Positions 11,801 through 24,354 are shown, counted from the stretch's first letter. The stretch: 64,000 bases of DNA from Chinchilla lanigera (GCF_000276665.1 NW_004955433.1:20174371-20238370); one strand, 5' to 3'. Numbers and translations: made by a program. Notes: a model not told the origin generated them from the letters alone.

Positions 11801-12155
11801 TCCCTCTACCAATGAGGTGTATCTATACATCCCGAGAGGCTACACATAATATATTAATATAACTGTGCAGAACTCTTTGGTGTCAAATTAGAGATTTTTG
11901 CTGTTGGAGGTGTGGACAACACTGAACTATAACTCCTGTATTCAGAGATTAACAAATTATTACATCACTTTATTGAATATGAAATGACTTCTGGGTGTCT
12001 GAGCTGAATGACAGGAGAGCAGTTAATAATGACATGATATATATGGCTACATTTTCTACAACTGGGGCAGCTGAATGAGTTTCCTACACTTGTTGCTAAA
12101 TGTGTTGTTTCAAAATCATTATCATATTACTAGATGTGAAAATAAGGACTTAAAA
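8871..12155. other. Long unassigned AT-rich stretch
   Basis: Three kilobases of AT-rich sequence with no confident exon. The only hint of a repeat is a MIR-like segment at 10325-10425, described separately. An 82-codon minus-strand frame near 11582-11830 has no recognisable feature. Confidence 0.55.
10325..10425 (+). mobile_element. Possible MIR fragment
   Basis: The order of short words (CCCACATTTAGAGATGATAA, TTGACTCAGACAGATTAAGC, then GCCACTAATTGTAAGTG) parallels the MIR core 'CCCATTTTACAGATGAGGAAACTGAGG... AGGTTAAGTAAC... CACACAGCTAGTAAGTG'. The match is weak and rests on word order. Confidence 0.4.
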
Positions 12156-12255
12156 TGAATACTTATTTTATTTATTTATTTATTTTTTTTGTGGTACAGG
12201 GAATGGAACTCAGGACTTGCACTTGCCATATCCCTGGCCCTGAATACTTATTTTA
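12156..12255 (-). mobile_element. Truncated ID SINE with target-site duplication
   Basis: Only about 70 bases of SINE remain (12171-12240). A T-rich tail, GTGGTACAGGGAATGGAACT and ACTTGCACTTGCCATATCCC are present, but the middle of the element is missing. TGAATACTTATTTTA is repeated at 12156-12170 and 12241-12255, so both insertion ends are intact and the loss was internal. Confidence 0.85.
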
Positions 12256-13559
12256 AAAGTACAAGTAACAAATCTTTGTTAAGCAAGTTGAAATTTTTGG
12301 CTTTTGCATAAAAAACTCATAAGATATCAATCTTTGTATTAGATTAAAGAGGGCCTATATGATAAAGAGTCAAAAATGGTGAAGGATGAGGACTAATTTA
12401 ACTTACTTAAAATGCACTTAAGTATATTGTATTTGAAATACCAATTTAACATACCTGAGAGGTGTGTGCGTGCATGTGGTGTATGTAAGAAAATTAAATT
12501 TTGTGGTTTACATGTCAATATCTCTCCATTTGGTTGTTGTTGGCTTTCTTTCCTCTCTGATTTTCTTTAAAAGAGGTCATTCAACTTCCTATGAGAGAAA
12601 CTTACTCTTACCAGAAGAAAACTACCCAGTTGTAAAACACTGTTTGCAAGAAAAGAGAAACATTTATCCAAACATGGCAATTCCCTATGAGATTTTCTTA
12701 CATTTTATATGGGCTGCAGAAAGAACACTTTCACAGTATCATTTGCAATAATTTCCCATTCATAACTGGAAAGCTCTTATTATTAAATTATTTCTGCATT
12801 CTGCTGAAATTCTTGAGAGTGCATTGGAAATGTACTCCTAAAGTGAACCACTAGGTAACTAAATCTTAAGATATTTGATAGCTAACTGAAAGTGTCTGCT
12901 GAAAAGGCAATAGGGAAAACTCAAAGAGAGAGGAAGAAGAGGGTGTACAGGGTTGGAGCTGGATGAGCTAAATTTTCAAACAGAAATTCCTATGTCCACC
13001 TGTAAATGTTTTGAAACATGCCTCCTCTATGTTTGATGCCAGTAGAGCTAAACAAATCACAAAGGAGAAAGCATGCTTACAACACATATGTTTACATTTT
13101 TTCCAGAATTGTTATGAAGGTTTAGCAAAGCTGTTTCTCAAACAAATAGTTTAGTATTTAGGAAAAATACAGTCAGCTGGACTGTCTGAATATCCCCCAA
13201 TTACTGAGAAAAAGAGAAAGACAACTCAGGTATTTTTTTTTTGTCTCCATGATGAATAAATCACAGAATATAATTGTGTACTCTCTCTAATATCATGCTA
13301 TAGAAATGATTCCTGAAAGTATAGTCTTTCTCTCTAATATATATAATCTATGTATACACAAGGTTTTAATAATGAATTATAAAAGTAAATGTACTTAAGA
13401 GTATGGTTCCCTTTAGAAAATATTTATGGCAAGATCCATATCTAGAGTCAGTGTAAGTATACTGGTATGAAATAAATCTTGGGAAACTCTTCATCTTACA
13501 AAATTAAAACTGTATTGTTTCTACCAGTATGACTACTTTAGTTGTCTTGCAGAAATAAA
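12256..13559. other. Unassigned sequence
   Basis: AT-rich with no confident repeat or gene. A 95-codon plus-strand frame at 12464-12751 has no recognisable domain. Confidence 0.55.
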
Positions 13560-14300
13560 ATCGTAGAAAGTATGGACCTATCCTACCCTATGTAATTTTG
13601 CTTCATGTTCTCCAGTATTGTAGTATATGACAATATTTTCTTCTCTTTTGAAACTAAATAATACCTCATTGCACAAACACATAAATAGACTATCTCTCAC
13701 ATTTTCTTTACTCTTGCTATGGTGGGTAGACATTCAGATTTCTTCTACCTCTGGCAATTATAAATGAGGTTGCATTGAACTTGGAAATACAAATGCCTTT
13801 TGTGTTCATGTTTTTAATCCATTCTGATATATACCCAGATGAAAAGTTGCTAGAACATATTATAATTCTATTTTTGGTTTTTGAAGAAACTGCCTACTCT
13901 TCACCACAGTGCCTGCAACTTTTTGCCTTAGCACCAACTAATCATAGAGTGCAAATTTTTCTACTGTCATACAAATACATGCTATTCTCTGTTTGTCCCT
14001 GTTGTTGGTTTGTATCAGGCTACCTAATGAGTTAGATAGACATTTTTCTTGTGATTTTGATTTACATGATCTGCATCCTTTAATGACTGGTGAAGCCAAG
14101 CAGCTTTTCAAGTGCCAAGGCTCCGTTTCCCATATCTTCACGGAGAGAATGGCTCGTGAAATTCTTTAGCATGCTTTAGTCAGGTTAGTTTTTTTTTTTT
14201 TTTTTTTTTTTGACTTGTAGAAATTTTCATATGTTCTGATGACTAACCCCTTACCACATATACCCTTTGAATATATTTTCTTTAATTTTGTAAAATATCA
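13560..14300 (-). mobile_element. L1M-type LINE fragment (end of ORF2 region)
   Basis: The plus strand follows the complement of an old L1 ORF2 end in the expected order: AATACCTCATTGCACAAAC (13661), TATACCCAGATGAAAAGTTG (13831), GTGATTTTGATTTACATGAT (14052), and GACTAACCCCTTACCACATA near 14241. The frame is broken throughout. A T run (14189-14211) interrupts it. Confidence 0.78.
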
Positions 14301-16294
14301 TAATTTTGATTTTTACTCTAAATTTTATGAAGCATTATTAGTTTATCTTGCATTTTTATGTTCTTCAAATACATCACAATTCTGACATCAGTGTATTTTA
14401 ATAGTATAGCATTAGATTTAATGCAAATATTCTAAGCCACGCTATTGAGATTTGAATCACACATGCATGCATTCTCTGTGTCTTCCTCTCCCTCCCCCCC
14501 CCATGCTCTTCCTTGTCCTTTCTAGCTTGCATTAAACTGATGTTTGAATTTTTCACTTGTCATGAAGTTAGATTTTATTGGATGACACATGGTAATGATA
14601 CTAATTAAAACATATTATAATCAAATAAAGAAAAGTAAGACCCAATGTTCACTGACAGCAACAGGAGTACTGCAAATTTTGTGAAGTTTTGAAAGCTCAC
14701 ATTGCCTTATGAATTACCTCACATATTTGCTGTACTCTCTGATCTGCTAATATGAGCAAATCAATGAAAAGAACTGTTTATGCTTCTTCACAAAGCAACA
14801 GGAAGTCACAGAATGAAATATGAGAATATTTTATTTTAATGACAAAGATAAAATACTGAAATATTTATTACAGAAATTCAAGGTTCTATAAAAAGTTCCT
14901 TAAAATTAATGAGAGATAACAAGCCCAAAGAACTATTTCAGTTTAGTAATTGTTATAATGGTGAATTTATTTATTGTCCCAATCACTTACTGTACATTAC
15001 TCACTTGTAATACATCATGCAATATGCACTGCAACACTATATTGTTATTCTGTGGCATGCAATTACTGACAGAATGTGTTCATGGTCACAAAAATGGATG
15101 ACGTGTTCAGATTTGAATTTGGGAATGACAAGTGAGAAACACTGGTGTTTTAATAAATTACATATTCAACTCATCCTTTGCTTTAATGGGCTAACTATGT
15201 GATATCTTGGGCCAATATAATGCCAAATCTTAGATTATTTAAACAATCAACATAGTTTTTTAATTGATGGTTTGTACCCATTGAAAATATTTATTATTTA
15301 AGAAAATGTAACAGTTTTGAACAGGAAAAATGGGTTTTGTTTGTATTATCAACCTTGTATGAAATCATTTTCTCTGTTGCATGAATTTGAATGGTCAGAT
15401 TTCCAGTAATTTGTCTCCTTTGTATTAGTTGAATGGGCAAATATTAGCTAAGACCTAATTAAAATAGGTAAAAGAGTGCAAGTATGTGTCATCACAGAGT
15501 TCATAACAAAATGGAAATCAAAGGGGCTAGTTAGGGAGAGTGATGGCCTTTATTAAATTCCCTGGAGATTACCATTAACTGTATGATGGATAGTTAAGAA
15601 AATAAAGATCTTGAGTTCACTTTAATTACAAAGTTGTTCTGCATGTAAGAGTCAACGAAACCTGGAATCTTTACTTATTTTGTCACTCACAACTTGTGGA
15701 ATCTTAGGAGGTTTTGTTCAGTAAATTTCTCTATTTTCAAACTAAAGGATTTAAACAGAAACCTGTTTGCATACAAAGGTCTGTATGTGTCATCTATGAG
15801 CATAGACACTGGGATATTCCTGGCACTGGTGTACCTTAAACTGTCTGAGGGAGAAGGATAAGTAAATATATAAATAATCAGTCAATGAATAGCAGAATGA
15901 ATGTGTTTACATTCCCAAACAAATTGATATTGGGTAGTTATGATTCTCCGTGTCTGAAAATTTATAACAAAGACCAAGAGAGTAACAAAAAATAAACTTC
16001 CTGGCTTAACCAAGTAACACTTGGCTTGCATTTAATGTGAAGGTTCTCTCTTACACACAAAAAAAACTGATATGTTGAAAATGGAAATCTCTGTCTCTCT
16101 CTAGTGAGCAGCAGCAGTTAGGAAGAAGCCATCATGCTTATTATCGGTGTCAGAGTCCAGTTTAACATCCAGACAGACAGATCCCCAAATGCCAGATTTG
16201 TTGTGGGAAATTGAGACAGTAGCTACGTTTCATCCTTTGACTTCAGTTTCCACATCTTTAAATTCAAATTATTTTTCATCAGTGAAAAGGAAAC
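14301..16294. other. Unassigned AT-rich sequence
   Basis: No exon or confident repeat was recognised. A short C run lies near 14495. The left part may be further decayed L1 continuing from 14300. Confidence 0.55.
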
Positions 16295-16550
16295 CAAGTC
16301 CTAACACATGCTACAACATAGATAAATCTAATTCTTTACACCAAATGACAATTAGACACAAAAGAGAACATATTTTATGATTCCATCTACAAAAAATGTG
16401 TCAATGGGGACATCTATGAAGACAGAAAGTGGATTAGTATGGCCCCGGGGCTGGGTGTGGGAGACGGGATTATCTGTAGAAAGGCTTGAAGAGTCTCTGG
16501 GGGTGAGTGGGAGGCTATAAACATAGCAATGATGCACTTTATTAAAAGGA
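16295..16550 (+). mobile_element. L1M 3' end fragment
   Basis: It closely follows the classic L1M 3' segment: ATGCTACAACATAGATAAAT, TAGACACAAAAGAGAACATA, TTTTATGATTCCATCTAC, GACAGAAAGTGGATTAGTAT, and a G-rich CCCGGGGCTGGGTGTGGGAG stretch. It covers the last ORF2 codons and the start of the 3' UTR. It is truncated at both ends and is non-coding. Confidence 0.85.
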
Positions 16551-18125
16551 ACAGTTAATGATTCATTATTTGATCAATCTTGTGTGTCTATATTTGTTTT
16601 CCTGAGTAACCACTTTGAAGATATCAGTATGTAATATAACAACCATTGTTAATTTCCTGTCACCTTGTCTGTAGTTCAGTATTGCTTGTATTGTTCTTAT
16701 GCTAATTTGTGAATAGGTGTCTGTTTGTTAATATGTTTTCATTCTTTCATTTTTAAAATTAAAAGAAAACAATGATGATGACTGTTGAATGCTTTATATT
16801 TACTAAAACTCTTTGAACTGGACAAACAAACTTCATATTTTATATACACATTTTAAAATTTAGTACAACTCCTTGAAAAATTAAAAGGAAAATGTGAATG
16901 TATAGAGCATGTCTGTCCTAGGCTTCAAATCCTCACAGTCTATGATTCCAAATGTAAGTTTCTTAAAATATATTTTCAACATTTGACAGTTTTTAAATTT
17001 TTGAATTAAATTGTGAAACAGTGTGTTTAAGAAACTAGCCATTTCAACAATATTTATATATCAGTTCTCTGGAAAGATGTGCCGAACCTACTTTGTGACA
17101 TTTTTATCTGCCCTTGTACCCTGGTATGTAAAAGCTCAATGTAGTCATAACCGTGTAGACCATACAGTTCCCTCTGATTATCCAAAGAAACATCTTTAGA
17201 GATACAGATTTTGTTCCTTAACTATGTTGCTCCATTTTCTACATGACATTATTCTTGAGATTTTGGCAGTTATATACCTCTAAAATGACTTTTTCACATC
17301 CACAGCTTTTAAGAAGCCGGTGATAAATTAAATTGTACCATTTTCTTCTCCTTAGTGGAGGGGATTCTACTCTAACAAAAATCAGCTGCTTTGGGGAAAA
17401 AATAATGAGCCCTGTGAAATATTGGTGGACACAGCAAAAGACATTTTGCCTGTTAAAAATAAAAATGAACATCTCAGTCAATAACGTTATTCAGAACATT
17501 AAGGCCAGACATAGAGGTAAAAATCAGTAGATGCAAAGCAAAGAGGTAGGTTTTGCAGAAAAGTGTACAGAGAAACGTGTGTGCACACATCTTTGCTATT
17601 CAGGTACTTCCCTCTTTTATTCAATAGTGTCTGAAATCCCATGCGCCTATCATTAGCAGCAAGACATAAAAAATGAACTTAGCCTTGGTGAAGAAGATTT
17701 TGCCCTTAAATTTCTCTTCTCTCCCTTCTTTACTTTCTTCCTTTTCTGTTTCTAAATAAACAGGAATAGAGTATAGGTAGGAATTTACTTTCATTTTCCC
17801 CGCAATTAGTAGGGACCCTGATCAGTCAGAATTTATATGGGAATGAAAAAATGCAGTTTTCATTTTGCAGTGCAAAGTGTACCTGTCACAGGAGTACATT
17901 GGGAGAAAGGAATCTGTGAATGAGACTGCTCTGGTTCCTCTTAGTATGTGATATAATCAGGTAGACAGATATTAAATAATTATGCAGAAGAAAGTCACAA
18001 AATAGCCTAATGAAATATGTACCCCTTCACCTGCATTACAATTCACAGCACAGGCATGGATTCTCATATCTATTGTAGGTTAGAAACTGTGAGAAACTTA
18101 GAAGAAAATTAGCAAAGTCTGGGAC
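16551..18125. other. Unassigned AT-rich sequence
   Basis: No confident exon or repeat. Two short overlapping frames on opposite strands near 17239-17530 carry no recognisable features. Confidence 0.55.
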
Positions 18126-18709
18126 TGTGATGGATTAATTAATGGTCAACTTAAGTGGGAGCGTCCAGCTGAATTGAGTCAGCGTGGTCCTGAGCATGAA
18201 AAAACTACTGAAGGAATGTGATAAGAATGGAATAAAAGGAGAACAGGAGGGGAGGATTTCATCTGATTTTCCTAGAGAAGCTTGGCTGATTTCTTTCCTC
18301 GAAGGAGCTTCAGTTGTTCTTGTCAGAGGAGCTTGGGTCCTCACAGTCACCAAGGATGTTGTTGTTCTTCTCCAGGGAGCTCTAGGTTTGGCTTTTGTCT
18401 TGTATGACTTCTAACTCCAATGAAGATCCCTCAGGCTTCTTGTGCAGATTGTCTAGCCTCTAGCACTAACCCTTGAGCTTTCTGGGGCAGACCTCAATCT
18501 CCACCGCGGATTCCTGGGCCTCCTGATAGGAACTTGAAGGAGACATTGCCATGGGATCCAGGCCCTCAGCTAGTTTCTTCAGCTCTGTAGCGTGGACAGA
18601 TCTCTTGCACTCTTCTATGTTTGACTTTATGGGTGAATATTGTAAAACAATCTCATAAATTTATGTGTCCTGCATTAAATCTGTTTTCTTGCAAACTCTG
18701 ACTATAACA
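18126..18709 (+). mobile_element. ERVL-type LTR (MLT2-like), solo
   Basis: The 5' end TGTGATGGATTAATTAATGG followed by TCAACTTAAGTGGG resembles the MLT2 start 'TGTGATGGTTAATTTTATGTGTCAACTTG'. The 3' end resembles the family's end: CATTAAATCTGTTTTCTTGC, then AACTCTGACTATAACA at 18709. The middle contains CCTGGGCCTCCTGATAGGAA. No internal region or clear target-site duplication was seen. Short open frames inside it are incidental. Confidence 0.7.
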
Positions 18710-19459
18710 GGAGCTCAGAAAGAGGCAAAGTTTAAATCACTGGAAAGGAGTCTGCTTCTTAAATTTCCATGCAATGTTCATATGTAGTCAGTTTTATGAT
18801 CTTATTTTAAACTGATGATAATCCAATCAAGAAATAGATTCAGGTATCTCTATTGTCCTATAACTTCTTATACCTTCCTACCAGCTTTCTTTTTTCTGTT
18901 CAGGGGATTCTGATTCTTTGCACTCCAAACCTCATTGGACCTTTTACACATCTGTCATAGAACTTTCAATGAAAGATTTTAGTGAATGATCAAAGAATTG
19001 AACTAATAACACTGTTGTGTTCCTAGCTTCAAAGGTATAAAAGTGTGTCTCTGAGCACTGTATGTTCATGTTTCCTTATCTCTACATCTACACTGAGTTG
19101 AGTGAAAAAAACCTGTAATCACAATGTGTTTATGTTTATACCATTTTTCTCCCCTTCAGTAGCTGTGGTGAAACCTCAGGATGTGTGATGCAATGACTAT
19201 ACTGGTAAATGAAGCATAAGTGATTTTCCTTCTGGAAGTGATTCTGCTTGGTGCTCTGGCAGTTTTCTTGCTACACACACATCATAATTTCCTCTGTTTC
19301 ATAAGATTTTTAGTAAAGAAAGCAACAAAACAACAATTTCCCTCCAAATAGCCTATTGTAAAGATTAAAGACCTCTTGAAGGTGCAAGTGCCATTTGTGA
19401 TTATTTAGAACACTCTTTTCTGCTCAGTACCCTCCACATTTTCTACAGGACCAGTCTCC
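18710..19459. other. Unassigned sequence
   Basis: Sequence between an ERVL LTR and an L1M fragment. I recognise no repeat or exon. Confidence 0.55.
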
Positions 19460-19790
19460 AATTCATAAGTCATTTCCCTTCCTTTGAATATGTATTCTGT
19501 AATTAGATTGCTAAATCATACTATAGTTCTTTTTTTTTTTGAGACAGGGTCTCAAGCTGCAATTCAGGCTGGCCTTGAGCTCACTTTGTGGCCCAGGCTG
19601 GTCTGGAACTTGCAATGGTCCCCCTGCCTCAGCCTCCTGAGAGCTGGGATTACAGGCATGTGCCACCATGCCCAGCTGTACACTATGGTTCTAATTTTAA
19701 CTTTTTGAGGAACTTCTGTGTTGCTCTCCAGAATGGCTCCATTAGTTCACGTTTGCACTTGCAGTGGACAGGTGTTCCCTTTTGTGTTAA
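19460..19790 (-). mobile_element. L1M fragment, first of two similar copies, split by a B1
   Basis: The plus strand shows the complement of the L1 ORF2 end: TTCCCTTCCTTTGAATATG, then after the B1 interruption TCTAATTTTAACTTTTTGAG, GAACTTCTGTGTTGCTCTCC, and CAGGTGTTCCCTTTTGTG. The same words recur at 20347-20495 with few differences. The segment therefore appears twice within about 900 bases. Confidence 0.75.
19518..19692 (-). mobile_element. B1 SINE inserted in the L1M fragment
   Basis: The body at 19531-19679 on the plus strand reads T run, GAGACAGGGTCTCAAGCTGC, CTTTGTGGCCCAGGCTGGTC, GCTGGGATTACAGGCATGTG, CCACCATGCCCAGCTG. The 13-base flanks ATACTATAGTTCT (19518-19530) and ACACTATGGTTCT (19680-19692) differ at two positions. 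The flanks join up the L1M sequence on either side. Confidence 0.93.
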
Positions 19791-19794
19791 GAAT

Positions 19795-20510
19795 TCTGTT
19801 ATTTACACCTCTTTTTAATTTGATAACTAAAAGTTACACATATAGTACAACATGATTGATATGTATTTATATTTTGAAATGGCAAACTCCCGCTACTTAC
19901 CATATTAATTACCTCACATACTTATTGATTTTGGTGGCAAAAATGCTGCAAATTTCTGCACTTCGCTATTTGACAACATGCAGTATATTGTCATTAACTA
20001 TACTCACTGTGACGTGCAACAGCTCTTGAACTGTTTGCTCCATCTAAACATATTTTGTGTCCTTTTGTCTTACATTTCCCTAATAATACTCTCACTCACT
20101 GCATTTTACTTTCAGTTTCTATGAATTCTACTTTACTATATTTGGCATGTAACTGAAACCAAGCATCATTTGTCTTTCTGTAAATGGCTTATTTCATGTA
20201 ACATGTCAATAATATCCCACTGCATATATATACCATGTTTACTTTTCTAAGAATAGATGCTCAGAATGGTATATATGCTGGCTATTATAAATAATCCTGC
20301 AATTTCTACAGAAGCGTAGGAGTACAGATATTCATTCAACACAGTGATTTCCCTTCCTTTGAGTATGCATTCAGTACCTGGATTGCTAGATCATACTATG
20401 GTCCTAATTTTAACTTTTTGAGGAACTTCTCTGTTGGTCTCCAGAATAGCACCATCAGTTCATGTCTGCTCTTTCAGTATACATGTGTTCCTTTTTATCT
20501 GTATCTTCTC
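19795..20510 (-). mobile_element. L1M 3' end including 3' UTR (second copy)
   Basis: The complement of an L1M tail is readable in order. Near 19860-20110 lies 3' UTR-like sequence (TTACCTCACATACTTATTG, GTCATTAACTATACTCAC). From 20165 the ORF2 end follows: TTGTCTTTCTGTAAATGGCT, CCACTGCATATATATACC, TGGCTATTATAAATAATCCTG, GATTGCTAGATCATACTATG, TTTTGAGGAACTTCTCTG. It is non-coding and diverged. Confidence 0.82.
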
Positions 20511-21240
20511 TCTCAAGCCTGTTTCACTTCCCATGCCATGCTTTCAAATTCAAACTCTTTTTTTTCCCTAAGTCACTGAAACTCCCCAGGACTTTCCTAG
20601 GAGCTTAGCAGTACTCTTCCAAGAATCATGAACCTTAATCTAAATCATTTGTTTCTTAGAGTTTTGGAAAATGACCATGTTTTAGCAGAGGAAATTAGTC
20701 CCTGTAGGATTTTCTAATCCTGATTATAAAACCAACTGTGCAACTGCATTGAGAAATAAATTTTATGTAATATTTACAATCTTACCAGTTTCTCTAAAAC
20801 CATTAAGAGATTGAGTTATTGACTACCTACAGGCCAATACTGTAACAAAGACCTAAATGCTGAGCCTGCAGATGCCCAATGTGTAGCTCAAGGCACACCA
20901 ACAGTTGGCCTTAATTTTTTGTATGTCTTCCTTCATACTTTAGAAATTTGGATCATATTGCTGATCAGCTCTATGTGTACCCAAGCAAATCACTTATTGA
21001 ATGTGTGTAATACATGCTTATTAGTCTAAAACTTATCCAAACTCTATCATTCCCCTTTAGGACTAAGGGCACCAAAAAGAAGAATAACTGAAGTAGTTTT
21101 CTGGATTTGCAGGTTTACAGCACTCAGCTGCAGACCATCTACAGTAATGTTTAGAATTCTCCAGTCATTCTCCACAACTTATTATCTATCGCCGTGGAAG
21201 CCAGAGACAGCAAAGCCTTACAGAACCCTCCATAAAGAGG
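20511..21240. other. Unassigned sequence
   Basis: No confident repeat or exon. It ends immediately at the MaLR LTR insertion, and its last five bases (AGAGG) form one copy of that LTR's target-site duplication. Confidence 0.55.
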
Positions 21241-21732
21241 TGTTATGGTTTGTGTCTGGATGTCCCCCCAAAGCTCACGCAGTCATGGGGTGGGCTTTTA
21301 GAGTTTATGATTTTTTGTTTATTTTTATTTTGTTTTTTTTTCTGGTACCGGGAATCAAACTCTTGACCTCACTTTTGCCAGACAGGTGCTGTGCTGCTGA
21401 GCTAAATCCCCAGCCCTACAGAGTTTATGATCGATCCATGTTCCAATGTTGGGATTATGGATGTGAGTGCTACACCTGCCCTGGGGCGGGTAGTTTGCAC
21501 ACACTACAAGGGAGGGAAAGAGGCTGCTTGCTGCTTCTCCCATTGTGCTCTTTATGCTTTTGCTGTCTTCTACCACCATGAACTGTTGCCCTCTGCCATG
21601 TGTCAGCCTGCCTTGGAGCCAGCTGATTATAGACTGAAACTTCGATAAACTGTGAGCTAAATAAACCTTTTCTTCCTTAATTCTGGGCATCAGGTATTTT
21701 GTCTCAGCAATAAGAGGAAAGCAACTAAGACA
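21241..21732 (+). mobile_element. MaLR LTR, solo, carrying an ID SINE
   Basis: It runs from TGTTATGGTTTGTGTCTGG to CAACTAAGACA, with the block GAGCTAAATAAACC near 21655. AGAGG precedes it (21236-21240) and GGAGG follows (21733-21737), a target-site duplication with one mismatch. It belongs to the same subfamily as the LTRs at 4010 and 37225. Open frames of 144 and 111 codons that cross it are products of repeat sequence. Confidence 0.88.
21300..21431 (-). mobile_element. ID SINE inside the MaLR LTR
   Basis: The body at 21312-21419 reads on the plus strand as T-rich tail, TCTGGTACCGGGAATCAAAC, TGCTGAGCTAAATCCCCAGC. A 12-base duplication AGAGTTTATGAT flanks it at 21300-21311 and 21420-21431. 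It inserted after the LTR, giving a two-step order of events. Confidence 0.93.
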
Positions 21733-21737
21733 GGAGG

Positions 21738-24157
21738 TTACCCCAAAGGAGGAACAAATATTCCATAGCTGGTACTCTTAATTAGGAGCCATCATATCAT
21801 TTGTGATAGGAACTATATTATCCCTCAAATCACAATGTCTCTCTCAGAAACTTACAGAACAGTCCCGAATGCCAACCCAGAAAGTAAACTGACCAAGTTT
21901 ATTGAAGTTATCATGTGTACACCTCCTTCATTATACAAACCCTCAAACCTTCCTTTTGTTTTTCTTTTCTACAGAACACCAAAACTTCTGCCAGCCCTTG
22001 GAAGATAGATTTTGAACATCCTTTTCTGTTTTTCCCAGTATAACCACTCTAAGCAAAGCTTCTTTCTTACTCTGCTTGTTACATGTCTCCTTGATTGGCA
22101 CTATATGACAGGTGGCCAAGCCTGGTATGCTGGGACCACTGGAACTAAACTCTAGGAACAATATCAGAAAGGTTGTGGTTATGAAAAAGCCTGCATTTTA
22201 TAAACCTAAATCCTAGAACTGATCAGTGCAAATCTTTCTCTATGTTTCAACACTATAAGCACAGCTTACAGAGTATTAACTTTGCCATAAAATACAGGAA
22301 AAAATTGAATGTATACTCACTGTGATTTGTGGAAAGATGCCTCAAAAAAGTGTATCTTGCAGAACCGTTCTTATGGGAACTTATTGCCTCTCAAATATTT
22401 ATATCACTCTATCTTTTTAACATTCCATTCTTCAACACTTTTCCAATAATTTTTTACTGGAAAACATACACTATGTAATTACTATAGACAATTTAATACT
22501 TTAGCTAGCATTGGAGCTTTTCTGGCAGTTAATTTATAACTTAAGGAGCCACTGAAACATTTAATAACATTATAAGTAAAAGTAACTGGGAAAAGTCTAG
22601 GGAATCCACAGTAGTATGCTGTATCCACATTAATAAAGCAGATTATTAGATTTCCTAAAATAAGTAATTCCAACTGAATAGACATATATTGCTAACTTCA
22701 TGACTCAGTCTGAAGACTCACTTTTGGATTAGAAGATTTGCATTTAAATGGTCTTTCTCTTCCTTGAACTTATAGGTTTCTGCATAGGAAAATACTATTC
22801 TTTCTTTGTGCAGCACATACATAAAAGGTTCTAATAAATTCCACCATTGTGATGAACCCACAATTTAGCAAGGGCTTTTAAGCTTTTCTAAGAGACTCAG
22901 ATAAAATAGGGTAGCCTATGTTTCCTTTTGGGAGTTTTATGTATAATTAGGAAAATTAGTTATTTCTCTGCTGGCTATCTTTATGAATTTAAGAAAATTC
23001 CCATTCATCTCCTTAGTAAATTAAACAAAGAAACACCTCAATCTGAATTTCTTTCCTTCGCAAAACCGGTAGCTGTTTCACATTTATAAAGTTTCTCATT
23101 CTAATGCCTTTTCGTCTACTGTTTGAGAAATTAAATTAGTGAAGTACTAAAATGAATATAACTTGATATCATGGTAACCAAGATTTTTTTTAGGACCTTA
23201 ACATCAGCCCCTTAACATGAGCCCCTCACCTGAAAATACTCTCTCGTTGTCTAATATAACATCTCCAACTTAGAAAAGATTTATCCAGTGTCTAAAAAAG
23301 AAGCATAGACAGAATAGTATAAAAAATGTGGAAACATTTGAGGCGTGTTGTAGATGCTTTATCAATGCCAGTATTTTCGAGACTCTTCTGAGAAGTAGTT
23401 GAATGTACAATTTGTTACAAAAATCATGTGGAATAAAATGCCTATATGATAGGGCTGAGATAAAAGGGAAAAGAACTTTGTATGTAGTTCCAATTTCCAT
23501 ACCTTTCACACGTGTGTGTGACGTACCCATGTGTGACTGTGTGTATGTGTGCATGCCAAAGACACAAAAGTCGACTCCAGTAAATAGAAGTGCTCACCCT
23601 TTACTTTTAGTTCAAATATTTTGAAACATCTGTTTTATACTCTCCTAGTTTAGTTTAATTTATAATTTTGTTTTTATTCCAAAAAATTTGCACAAAATGT
23701 TTTCCTTATGGGTAGATAAGCTGATGCAGAAGAAAAAAAAAAAAACTTAAAAAATGTAAACCTACAAAAATTGCTAGGAAAAACCTGCATAAAAAGAATA
23801 AGAAAATTGTCAGTATATATTGTATCAATCCTAAATGTGCTTCACAGTTTCTTTAAAACAACTTTAAAATGTTAGTATTATTACCTGAGGAGTTATGACG
23901 GCTGAACTCTAGACATTTCTTAACAGTGTGCTAAGCTATGAGGCATGCCAGCCAGAAAGATAAAACCTGTTGTAAGACAAATCCATATAGCCAGCAACAG
24001 TAAGTCTTGATGGTAGTTTGTACAATGTCCACTAGATATAAAAAGAGTGGGTATTTTATAATGAAAATTTGAAGACTGAAAGTGTAAGTTGTTTGCATTT
24101 AAATTTCATTGATTATAGGTGAGAAAGGCTTACATGAAGTAGGGAAAACTTTCAAAT
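21738..24157. other. Unassigned AT-rich sequence
   Basis: No confident exon or dispersed repeat. A short GT-rich patch lies at about 23511-23553. A weak MIR-like hint near 23838-23890 is too faint to call. Confidence 0.55.
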
Positions 24158-24354
24158 AGACAGTCCAAGCCAGGTGTGGCGGTGCACGTCTGTATTCCCA
24201 GCACTCAGGAGGCTGGGGCAGGAGGATCTTTGTGAGTTCGAGGCCAGCCTGGGCTACAATGCAAGCTCAAGGCCAGAGAGACCTTGTCTCAAAAACAAAA
24301 ACAAAAACAAAAACAAAAACAAAAAAAAAAAAGGAGAGAAAGAAAGACAGTCCA
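24158..24354 (+). mobile_element. B1 SINE with (CAAAA)n tail and target-site duplication
   Basis: The body at 24168-24344 contains AGCCAGGTGTGGCGGTGCAC, CAGCACTCAGGAGGCTGGGG, GAGTTCGAGGCCAGCCTGGG, and a tail of repeated CAAAA units. AGACAGTCCA is repeated at 24158-24167 and 24345-24354. Overlapping open frames are entirely SINE-derived. Confidence 0.95.

Noticed and set aside
21147..21690. Long overlapping open frames on both strands (up to 144 codons)
   Set aside because: They run through a MaLR LTR and an ID SINE whose borders are proven by target-site duplications. The peptides are translations of repeat DNA.
22796..22830. Possible U6 snRNA pseudogene (TTTGTGCAGCACATACAT)
   Set aside because: Only about 15-18 bases resemble the U6 5' end. 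The rest of U6 is absent.
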